The notes under the pieces: model-generated
Database searches by the model: none
Told to the model about the DNA's origin: nothing
The model's input: only the letters and a program-made list of their open reading frames with translations
Shown here: piece after piece, positions 25,201-33,788 of the stretch
Position numbering within the stretch: position 1 is the first letter of the stretch
How the letters are laid out: each line of letters begins with the position of its first letter
Source: Chromobotia macracanthus
Taxonomy: Eukaryota; Chordata; Actinopteri; Cypriniformes; Botiidae
NCBI GenBank assembly: GCA_036877525.1
Contig: JAZGTH010000002.1
Coordinates: 13,612,501 to 13,676,500 of the forward strand
DNA: 64,000 nucleotides
Direction: 5' to 3'
Position numbers and translations under genes: made by a program

Positions 25201-28200
25201 TTTGCTTGTTCGTTTGTGGCATTTCTTTCTCTCCTCTTTGCTACCTCATAAATTATTTCCTGCTGTTTATTCTGGCTCGGTGCTGCCCAAGATGAGACCG
25301 GTTTTCTTTTCCTCTATGCCTTTTTTAAAACATTTCCCTTCGCTGGATTTGCCGATAATTCACCCTCAAATCGATGTTCCCATTAAGGGCTACCTGAATT
25401 GTCCATCGAAAGAGCCAAATTTAAATTGAGAAACTGAAACGTTTCATCTATCGTCAACATGGGAACAACTAAATAAAAGATTTAACAGAGTGAATTGAAA
25501 GGCTGTTGTAAACCTGCGAGTATAAGCCCATTTTGTTACTTCTGATATTAGAAATATTAGCATTAATAATGCTAACCTTTTTCTGTCCTGATCAGGAATA
25601 AAAGCATATTTATGGCATGTTTTGTGCTCTAACTGTCATTGAGTGGGGTTTGTTCAGATTGCCCTCTCTCTCTTTACAGGTTTCGTGTTATAAGCTACTG
25701 TCATTAAATGAAAATGTTTTAACCTCGTTTTTTTTTTGCTGCTCCAGTTTCTACTCGTTAGATTATCTTTTCATTTTGCTGCTATGACTATTTTACTATA
25801 GTATGGACCATGTTTTGTTGAGATTTATTCACACAGACAGTGATATACGCTAAATTTAACCTCAGTGTTGCCCTCCAGGTGCCAGAAATGATCTTTCGGT
25901 GGTCTAAAGAAACAGCTGCGACTTAGTGTTTTAAATCCCCTCAAAGAGACTGCAGAGCGTTAGCCCAGCTGGAGACCCCCGGTGTCATTCTCACATCCTC
26001 TTGAAGGAAAAGATCACCGAAACATTCTGCCGTTTGTTTAATCCCCCTCGTCATTTCAAACCTGTTTCTCTGTTCTGTTTTTGTAGAATCTGAGAGGTTC
26101 TGTCAAGCTTCAGATAAAAAAGTTCAAAAGTCACAGGAACTTTGTGACCGAAATCAAATAAAAACCCAAATCGTAAACGAATATTGCGGTTCAGGTTAAA
26201 CATCACACGTCATTGGTTCTCGTATGTCATGTGACCAAACGTGATGACCTCAATCTGGAATGAATGACACGATCTGAATGTGAATGAATTTGGTCTGTTC
26301 ATTGTACAATACAACACACAAGTCGTATGGTTCTTTTGAAGGCTAACTTCACATTTTGTCCTTTTTGAGGGGTGGCAGCCTATAAACACTTAAACTGTCT
26401 GTTTTAAGTTTCTTTCAAATTGTAGCCTTATGTTGCACTGACAGAATAAAAGCACATAGGATGGGAATGATATGAGGGTGAGTAAAAAATGACAGAATCT
26501 TTATATTTGGATGAACTACTCCTTTAGTTTTCTTTATGAACTACTGTCTAGTTTTCCGTCCTCTTTCTTTCGTGTTTTTTAAAGCAGATTTTTAGTCTCT
26601 TGTCCTGTCCTGACATGCAGTATATTCATTTTCCATTTACTAAAATGTTTTTGTTTGCTTTTCATTTCCATTTGTCTCGTAGCATTTTGTGTTACTGTAC
26701 GTGTTACTGCATTTTAGCAGGAAAAGGTTCAGCTAAATGTTTTTTTTACATACAATAGTTTTGTACAGTTAGTTTCACCAAATAATGTAGTGATACCTCA
26801 GAGATATTGCACAGGAGAGGAAGAGAGTGCTGCTTCTCAAAAGCTTCTGTTGTGTCTTCACATCACAACAAAAGACATTTTAACAATGACTTTGTGCTGT
26901 AGGTTTAGACCTCCATGCATTAAGCGTCTGTCTTTCTCCCACCTCCTCCCTTGACATTCTCTCTGTCATGAGGCATCGATGTGATGTGTTTGGTGCAAAG
27001 TCATTCAAACACAATTCCTTTTCTGTTTTTCCATCCAGTGCCTGAATTACAAAAGATCAACAGAGAATTACGTAATTTGCACGGTTTTGTTGTTCTGTTC
27101 GTAAATCTTTAATATCTATATCAATATATGTTTGAAGAATTCTGGGCATTATACTCGAACGTTTATACGTCAGACCTGCGCATCAAAGAAAACGTCTTTT
27201 CAATTCAGCAGTGACCACAATAAACGGCTCTTTGGAAAAACAAAGCTAAGAAAGTGCTTGAACTGTCGTGTCCATGTTGTGAAGTCTCTCCTTCCACTGT
27301 CAGTCACATGCCTTGTGGTCATTTCTGGACGTGGTTTGGCTGTGCATGTACCAATGCGGAGGGCATAAATCAAACTCCATGACCTCCGTCCAATGAATGT
27401 GGTCCAGCATGCATGGCCACACCCACACCGGCAGTTTCTTTTGGAGATGGTGCATTTTCACCATGACCACTGTTTAATCCCATGACAAGATCAAGGATGT
27501 CAGAAACGGAATATGGACCGATTTGATGTTTTTACGAATAGTTTTTTATTGAATGTACTTGCATGCCATGCATGAAAGGGAAGAGAAAACTGAATTTTTG
27601 TGCATGGTTGCATGGGAGAGAAATCCCATTTAATGTGTTCATGCTTTTGAGGGCATTGAGAGGGTTTTTCTTTTCCAAAAACAGCATTCCAGATTAGAAA
27701 GTCCTTGTGTTAGAATGATCAGATATAATCAAAGATATGATACTTTAGTCTTTGTTTCGTTGATTTATTGAAAATGAAGTTTCCTCTTAAAAGACTCACA
27801 ATTATTCCCTATAAATGTAACATAGTCACTGATGATGTCAGAACAATAAATACTGCTTACTGTCACTAATTCAATTTGTTTTTTCAAGACTGTTTAATCT
27901 GTATTACAGAGTCTGTCAACACCAACCGTATGTGAATATGCATGTTTTTATTTTTGTACGTTTCTGTGTTTAGCGTAAACCTCACTCATGTGAACGTTTT
28001 TTGTGTGCTCTGATGTTTGTGTCTATTGTGTACACCGTGTGTGTGTGTACCACCATGTTGTGTGCTTTCAGATCATTGTTTATTGGTGTTCACTGTTGTC
28101 ATTGTTTTATGGTGTTTGTTGGTATGCATGTATTTGTATTTGTGTTCGTCTGAGTTCCACAAATTTAACACCTGGTGTTGAACCGGCAACAGTGAAAGCT

Positions 28201-29149
28201 GTAATTGCGTTACTGAAATTTACGTCTTAATGTTTTTATGATGTTGTTTATGCTCACTTATTTGACCAGATCTGCTTTTAATGATGGCTAAGAGTTCTGG
28301 ATAACAGCAGTCTTTTAACTATATCAAAAAGATCGTCCAACAAGGCATCCAGCACCAAAAATATTGTTCTACACACAATTGACTGTATTCACTTATTAAA
28401 CGAAAGCAGATGGGGGCTAAGACTGCGTTGACAGACCATGTTCTAGATATTTCTGAATGGTTCGTGTTGTGTTGTCTTGTCTTCCTTGACAATTTTGACC
28501 TCTTGTAATGACAACTCACCTTTCAGTGTGTTTTTGGCATCATTCTATAGCGGTCTATAGAATGGCTGTGGAGCTTCTCAGATCAAGTCTTTCAAAGGCC
28601 TGTTGCACATCCGGCCTTAATCGATGTGAGCACTGAAAGAGTGTAGCAGTCTTCCAGAAGAGGGCCTAAACATGTCTCCACCTCTTTGTCCCCTTTGATC
28701 CCTCCATTTTTCTCCCCTTTAACATCTCCTACCCCGCACCCCTGATGCACCTGTAGATCCGGGTGGTGAAAGCTTTCCGTAGCTCCCTCTACGACGGCAT
28801 GGAGCGGCCGGACTCTCGCACCTCCATTCACGACTTCCAGGCGCCCCCGGAGTTCATCATCACGGACTCGGTCCGCAGCATCCCGCTGATCGACGAGACG
28901 GACGTGGACGACGAGTCGGAGCGCTCCAATCACAACCACGTCCGTGGGCCCGCTGCTCACCCGCCGGCGCCCCAGAGACCCCCGCGGTCCCGTTACCCGT
29001 CCCGCCCGTTAAGACAGCAGAGTCTGCCGGTGACGCTCAACCGCAACAACAACGCGGTGGAGAGCGGCGCCCGTCCCGGCGCGACCGGCCCCCGTCCCAG
29101 CGCGACCGGCCCCGCCAGCCCTCTGCGCAGCTTGGAGACGCGCCTGTGA
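10270..29149 (+). CDS. atp2b3: Plasma membrane calcium-transporting ATPase 3 (PMCA3), spliced
   Basis: P-type ATPase that exports cytosolic Ca2+ at the expense of ATP. Coding exons: 10270-10477, 12793-12990, 13882-14139, 14650-14775, 16310-16438, 16797-16862 (alternative), 17054-17092 (site A), 17497-17661, 17771-17985, 18077-18319, 18711-18952, 19593-19827, 20382-20561, 20750-20837, 21153-21259, 21574-21765, 22239-22452, 22962-23173, 23279-23386, 23806-23988, 24835-24988 (site C, alternative), 28757-29149. All junctions are GT-AG and in frame. The b form with both site-A exons is 1266 residues. Landmarks: TGES (about 245-248), PEGLPL in the fourth membrane helix (end of exon 17771-17985), phosphorylated Asp in SDKTGTLTT (about 495), [20 protein letters not shown] (exons 21153 and 21574), and the calmodulin-binding segment split between exons 23806 and 28757. 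The N terminus (MGDLGNSTVDFHPK) matches PMCA3 better than PMCA1, 2 or 4. Which fish duplicate it is cannot be told. Confidence 0.95.
10549..10771. repeat. Family A element in an atp2b3 intron
   Basis: Ends ttaaagctgcagtttgtaaag and aaaagttacaaattgcagcttta are inverted. The interior shares gagatggtggcagagagg with the other copies. Confidence 0.7.
12550..12700. repeat. Family A element, one end decayed
   Basis: Starts ttaaagctgcaatctgtaac, then tgcctctctaccgtcacctg and ataaaattgcaggttacttg, matching other copies in opposite orientation. The far terminus is not recognisable before the atp2b3 exon at 12793. Confidence 0.65.
14263..14478. repeat. tRNA-derived SINE-like fragment
   Basis: Contains gtgtggctaatgatttaaga and then ggttgtgggttcgagtcaa, which resemble the A and B boxes of a tRNA-type promoter. 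It ends near accttagataaatgtttgtg, like the tails of fish SINEs. No tRNA gene can be folded from it. Confidence 0.45.
15083..15238. repeat. Family C cyprinid element (short copy)
   Basis: Starts ttaaagggacagttcaccca and ends ggtgaactatcccttta, an inverted pair. The interior has ctcaccctcatgtcattcca and gaacacaaaagaagac, the hallmark blocks of an element abundant in cyprinid genomes. Confidence 0.8.
16797..16862 (+). other. atp2b3: Extra 66-nt cassette exon in the PMCA3 site-A loop
   Basis: Bounded by ttctgtcag/ and aaatg/gtaggt, phase 1 on both sides, so inclusion or skipping keeps the frame. It encodes 22 residues beginning EVNCNSSTQFNSVEAKEHN, in the cytosolic loop near the phospholipid-sensitive region. 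The next exon (17054-17092, 13 residues, GKQDGTLENNQNK) is the counterpart of the known site-A exon. I do not recall a counterpart of the 22-residue exon in mammalian PMCA3. Confidence 0.7.
19880..20113. repeat. Family C cyprinid element
   Basis: Starts ttaaagagagagttcaccca and ends gtgaactgtccctttaa. The interior has caatggaagtcaatgggtg and the complement of the caaacctg block. Confidence 0.8.
23430..23759. repeat. Family A element, long copy
   Basis: Left end aaactgcaatcagtcc followed by cctctctaccgccatctctg; right end acattacagatcgtagcttta. At about 330 bases it is the longest copy here and still lacks a coding frame. Confidence 0.65.
24835..24988 (+). other. atp2b3: PMCA3 site-C alternative exon (154 nt)
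   Basis: Starts after ctcctgcag/ and can end at gggA/GTGAGT, giving exactly 154 nt, the size I recall for the mammalian site-C exon. It encodes MEVVSTFKRSGSFQGAARRR and onward, replacing the second half of the calmodulin-binding domain. Splicing from 24988 to 28757 shifts the frame and ends the protein NPGGESFP-stop at 28782, nearly the ending I recall for human PMCA3a. Read-through would instead stop at 25021-25023. The a form would be 1195 residues. Confidence 0.85.
25024..28756. other. Long last intron of atp2b3
   Basis: No exon is needed between the site-C exon and the terminal exon, and none is convincing. A partial family-C element (tgagggtgagtaaaaaatga ... ggatgaactactcctttag) lies at about 26400-26527. 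The rest is AT-rich with short meaningless frames. Confidence 0.6.
28757..29149 (+). other. atp2b3: PMCA3 terminal coding exon, b-type tail with PDZ ligand
   Basis: Encodes IRVVKAFRSSLYDG (second half of the calmodulin site), then an acidic stretch and a proline/arginine-rich, very GC-rich tail ending SLETRL. ETRL fits the class I PDZ ligand (S/T-x-hydrophobic); mammalian PMCA3 ends ETSL as I recall. The tail contains a near repeat, RPGATGPRPSATGP. The first 26 bases are also read in a second frame by the a isoform. Confidence 0.9.
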
Positions 29150-29562
29150 AGGTCGCCGGTGAACGGAGACCGCCGGCCGGTGCGTTGCGATTTAGACGGA
29201 CACGTTTGGATCCGGCAGAGGGATGATTCGGTTTGACTCCGTTTCGGTGGTTGTTTTACAGTATCGTGTGTGACCCGAAAACAAACCCGCTCCGCATGCC
29301 AGTGACCGACTGTTGTGTTGCGCTTGTAGAAACGCCGGTGGAGGACCTGGACTAAAAAAAGTGAAGATTTAAAGATGTTAAAGACATGAAGAAAGAAACG
29401 CGTTTGTTTGGACATAACCCCTTCGCCTTTGAATTAATAACATTGTTGTTCCTGATATTATAGTGGCTCTATTATAACTAATGCTCCAGTTATTATACAC
29501 CACTTATGATACGTCATCGGTTAGCTTTCTATAACTACGTATGTGTGTACGTATGACGTCAG

Positions 29563-29620
29563 TCTGTGTGTGTGTGTGTGTGTGTGTGTGTATTTGTTTG
29601 TTTGTTTGTTTGTTTGTTTT
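29563..29620. repeat. (TG)n(TTTG)n microsatellite in the atp2b3 3' UTR
   Basis: A TG run followed by about six TTTG units, before the polyadenylation signal. Confidence 0.9.
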
Positions 29621-29715
29621 GCTGTTCACTGTTTCTCTGTTTTCCGTGTTAGCGTGTGATCTGTGTGTCCAACTAAAACAGAAAATGGATTTTGAGCGCA
29701 TCTATCAGCAGCATA

Positions 29716-29721
29716 AATAAA
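29716..29721 (+). terminator. atp2b3: Polyadenylation signal of atp2b3
   Basis: AATAAA about 570 bases after the PMCA stop codon, the first clear signal in the 3' flank. Confidence 0.5.
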
Positions 29722-30640
29722 AGAAACCATCAAATCTTACAATGTTTTCTGGAAGTCACAGAGAGGATGACAAAGTGTGCGAACTTAAAGAAGTCGTAAT
29801 GAAAGTTTCGCAGAGAATACATGTATTGGATTAAACACAGATTACTAAACATGTTTACGTATCATTTTAAAATTAGGATTGTTAAATAGGTCCATATATA
29901 CGTACACTTATGTCGAAATGATGACAATAATGAGACAGTGAATGACAATGGTCTCCAAACATCTGAGATAAGTGAAAATGATGCTTTTGTCTATTGCACA
30001 TATTAACAGCATAACAACTTGGATGAAACTTGGGATTTAACATTAACTTCTAACTATTATCTTTATATTGTTTCGCTATTTCGTATGTTTTGGTTTCACA
30101 TTCGCGTGGTTGGCCCCCAAAACATGTTGTGCGTCAATGGGGGCCCAAACATAGAAAAAATATATTGAGTCTGGTAATAATTTAACATCCTCTCTTTTTA
30201 ATTGTATACAATATAACTAACAAACGTTTTTCCATTATTGTGCACGATCTTTCTTCCTGTCAATTAAAGTTCACAGAGATTGACTAAAATCATGCAGTTC
30301 TCCTATATTCGTTTATAGCAACAACAAAGTAATGTCTGTATTGTTTTAACAGAACAAAAGTAGCTTATAAAAATAGTATTTCAATAAAAATACTCACAAA
30401 TGTCAGAAGAATATCTTTATAGCGATAAATGGCTTTTACGCTTGTAATATCCAACATGAAACACATGATTGTGGTCTACGATAAGAAAAGGCCCATACAG
30501 GCCCAAAACAACAAGTTTTCATATGTTTTTTTTTACACTTAGTAAAAATTACACTTAAAAAAAATAGAGAAAAATATCGAGAACATATAGTATGTTCAGC
30601 TGATTTTTAGACTTTTATTTTCAGGGACTTTTATTTTGAC
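29722..30640. other. Intergenic DNA
   Basis: AT-rich spacer between the atp2b3 polyadenylation signal and the next gene's first exon. Nothing recognisable. Confidence 0.5.
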
Positions 30641-30730
30641 GTTCAGCTCAATGCGGAAGTACCGGCGCTGTAACGATCGCTGCGAATATTCTCGGTTTGG
30701 GGACACGGATCTGCTGTAAGATCATTTCAG
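30640..30730 (+). promoter_or_regulatory. Probable non-coding first exon of the unrecognised gene
   Basis: A short CpG-containing segment (gcggaagtaccggcgctgta) ends at 30730 with a strong donor, ttcag/gtacgt. The next acceptor, cctacag/, is at 30995, 15 bases before the proposed start codon. The 5' limit is approximate. Confidence 0.45.
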
Positions 30731-31010
30731 GTACGTGACATTATTTATTTTTGTTTATTTTATTGTTATTATTATTATTATTTTTGTTTGGTTTGTGTTT
30801 CGCGTGTGTTTTTATTAACCGAGTGCTGGTGTCCCTCCAAAGCACCAGTTTCCGGAGAACCAGCTCTGCGTGTGTTACGCATATGAGAAAGTCGCACGTA
30901 TATCGTTCAATTGCGATATTAATTCATATTTTAATATAATAATATTATAACTTTATGGCATCGACGTCACCACGCAAGTGTTTGTAATCCTACAGCTCGA
31001 GATAAAACGC

Positions 31011-32333
31011 ATGATGTCGTGGATGAAGGACATCGAGGTTTACGTCCCCAAAGGAGCGTGTGTGAAAAACAACATCCCTTTTCGGTCCCTGCCCACCTCC
31101 ATGGCCCGGAAGATCCGCGTCCATCTGTGTCACACCGGATCAGAGAAGCAGATGGTGACGTGGATCTCCCCGGTTGAGCTGCGGAGTAAAGCGGCCACCG
31201 ACCGCAGCGGATCTCCCCCGGACCGGAGATCTTCCATCAGCCCTGGTCAGTGCTGGCTGCCGGTTGTGAGCTCTAGTGTGAAGGCGTATAAGGTTTTAAG
31301 ACGGATTTTAACAACCCACAAGCCTCCAATTCAGTTATCAGGGCCGGGGACTGAAGCAGACCCTCAGCCTGTAATGAGGGCTTCTTTAATGCAGAAGAAT
31401 TCCTTCATCTTGTTTAAGGATAAGATCTTCCTGCTGGTGAAGAAGTCAAGGGGCAGACAGACGAGCTCTCCAAACTCTTCCAGTCCATTTCCTTGTTCTC
31501 AAAGCCAACATGCTCCTCCTGGCGGTCAGACGCAGCCACTGCAAGGCCCCTCTGACAGATCCCAACAAAGAACTGTAAGAACTTTTATTTTCTTATTTTA
31601 TAGCTTCTGCTTTTTATTGTGGGTTCAAATGGCAGACAGTGTATTTTAAGTAAAACTTAATTTGTTCCAAGCTCCAATTCGTAACCTTTTGAGTTCCCGG
31701 GAAATGCCACACACATTACGTGGGTACAAACAGGGATGAAGGCAAACGTTACGGATTGCAGCTCGAAACTTTCAGATGACTTGCTGGCTTGCATTGGATG
31801 TCTTATTATTGCTTCTGGCTTTCCAATTCAGTATGTGCAGCTTTTAATCAGAGAGTTTGACATGAGTTATGTTCAGTTGCTGTTATTAATTAACATAATG
31901 TTATCAACGTAGTTTGCATATTGCAATGCAATAACCTATGACCAAATGTCTTGCATGTAAATAACAGGCTGTTGGGACAACCTCAGATTCACCTAACAGC
32001 CCAGCCAATCCTCCTGAGGAGCCCGATCAGGAGCCCAGCCAGGGGGCTTTCTTTTCCCAAATGTCTGACTCTGAGCCTGGTGTTCTCCACCAGTCCCAAA
32101 ACACAACCCACACATCCTCTGAAGCATCGGAAGAGCCCGAAGCAGCAGATGGAGGAGGAGAGGCACCCAGACAGTTAGAGGTCGCAGGGTTTCTCCCCAG
32201 AGTTGAGAGCTGTCTGGGGTTTGACTTCCAGCTGCTGGCCAAGGAGGAGAAAATCAACCACCTACGAGCTCGACTGAGACAGAAGGAAGCTGCACTCAGC
32301 GTCTTAAAATCAAAGCCGACAGATCAGGTTTAG
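31011..32333 (+). CDS. Unrecognised 309-residue protein, two coding exons
   Basis: Coding exons 31011-31574 and 31968-32333, joined in phase 0 (aact/gtaaga ... ataacag/gctg); two adjacent ATGs, 31011 and 31014. I do not recognise the protein. Residues 1-65 look like a small folded domain: MSWMKDIEVYVPKG, then LPTSMARKIRV, then VTWISPVELRSKAA. The pattern LP-x4-RK ... SP ... RSK resembles the methyl-CpG-binding domain (MeCP2: LPEGWTRK ... INPQGKAFRSK), two residues shorter in the loop; this is a suggestion only. The middle is Ser/Pro/Gln-rich and probably disordered, with one hydrophobic patch (NSFILFKDKIFLLVKK). The C-terminal 35 residues (LLAKEEKINHLRARLRQKEA) form a likely coiled coil. Conserved-looking ends and consistent splicing argue for a real gene. 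AATAAA at 32535-32540 may be its 3' end. Confidence 0.7.
31669..31766. repeat. Family A element, short degenerate copy
   Basis: About 100 bases in the intron of the unrecognised gene, with ends aagctccaattcgtaacc and aacgttacggattgcagct. The interior is mostly deleted. Confidence 0.5.
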
Positions 32334-32540
32334 ATGATGTCATGACGGGCGGCTTAAGTTGTCTGTTAAAGAGACTGACAGCTACATGAAGGTTCCTCAG
32401 GTTTGGTTTCATTTAAGGTTCATTCTGGTTTCAGCAGAAGAATTGAATCATTTCTTTAACTTAACTTGTTCATTAGTTGGTTAATTAGCAAACAATTGAA
32501 GTACAATTAAAAGGGTTCACTGACAATCAGTTAAAATAAA

Positions 32541-33700
32541 ATGTATTTATACATGTTTTTGTGCTATATTGATCATTATTACATGGCAATCTAAAATGCT
32601 TGATTCTGATTGGTGGCATAAAGCAGTTTTTTTATTTATCATTTAATGCTCATACAGGAAATTTTATATAGCCTGTATAGCTGTGCTGGAGTTAGTTAGT
32701 AGTCTCTACACATTTACACATTTGGTATATATGTGTAAGCAAATAAAAAAAAATTTAAACTGAAACCAATATATCAGGTCCCTCCTCATGTAGGGGTCCT
32801 TGATTCACTTTGGGATAAAGACATAAAGACTAAATGTGCATTATATCATGTTTTTTTGAAAGCCATTTGCTGATTAATGTACGTTGTGTAAGTACCTGCA
32901 GTTTTAAAGTGTACACAAAATGTACACTTTATCATTCAACATGTACTTTTATGATTCTTCTGTGAGAGAAGGAATCTTATTGGCTGTGCGCATGTTCCCC
33001 TCATCTTTGTTTGTTTTTTTTGCCTCTTAACTCGTTTATCGTTTCATTTGCAGCCTACACACTCTTAAATCATTATAAGAGACTTTCTGCTGAGATACAC
33101 ACTTGTGATAAAACATTCTGTTGTCGTCACGCTTTAGCAAGATTTCAATGTCACGCTGCAGGGAATCTTGAAACCATCGTTATACGAGATAAAAATGAAC
33201 ATTCAATAAAGTGAGAGTGAACTTCTCAATTATTTAAAGATTTATATTTCTCAACCAGGGGCCCGGGGCCCACTGAAAAGCCTCCACAAACTTCCAAGAG
33301 GGCTTCAAGATAACTTTAAATAATTTAAAATGACAAATTAAGCATAAAAATAAACTAAAACTACTAAAAAGACTTTTCGTAGTGTTGGTTATTTTTATTA
33401 TGTGTATACATGGTTCTAGTTATGCCAAACTGAAGAACTGTTTTGATTGGCCAAAAATTGTGAAGGGGGGGGGGCTTGAAGTCATAATGGTGTAAATCCA
33501 CTGTTTTAATTGTGACATTCTACTGCATTATATCAGTGCATTAGCCAGCCACATTTAATACCACAGCTTTGGTCTGTTGTTTTTTTAATCGCTGATTTTT
33601 GTCATGTTTCTGTGCTTTGAGTAAACGCTTGCAGTAGGTGTGTTGTCTGTGTATAGAGGAGAGGTAGGATGTGGCCGGGTGCGACACGCTGGCCCTCCCC
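32541..33700. other. Intergenic DNA before igf3
   Basis: AT-rich, with no supported exon or recognised repeat apart from a G run at about 33467-33475. Confidence 0.5.
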
Positions 33701-33710
33701 TCTGGTTGCT

Positions 33711-33720
33711 TCTATAAGAA
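33711..33720 (+). promoter_or_regulatory. igf3: TATA-like box upstream of igf3
   Basis: tctataagaa lies about 75 bases before the igf3 start codon, so transcription could begin near 33740 with a short leader. Position is the only support. Confidence 0.4.
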
Positions 33721-33788
33721 CACACTGGTGAAAGAACTTCAGCAGCTCATGAGCGACCAAACCTGAGGGAGGGGCAGAAAAAACAGAC

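Noticed and set aside
28592..28960. 122-codon minus-strand frame opposite the PMCA3 last exon
   Set aside because: Shadow of a GC-rich coding exon read backwards; the plus strand matches PMCA3 throughout.
31570..31649. Read-through extension of the first coding exon of the unrecognised gene to a stop at 31647
   Set aside because: A donor at 31574 joins in phase to 31968 and gives a much more protein-like C terminus with a coiled coil.
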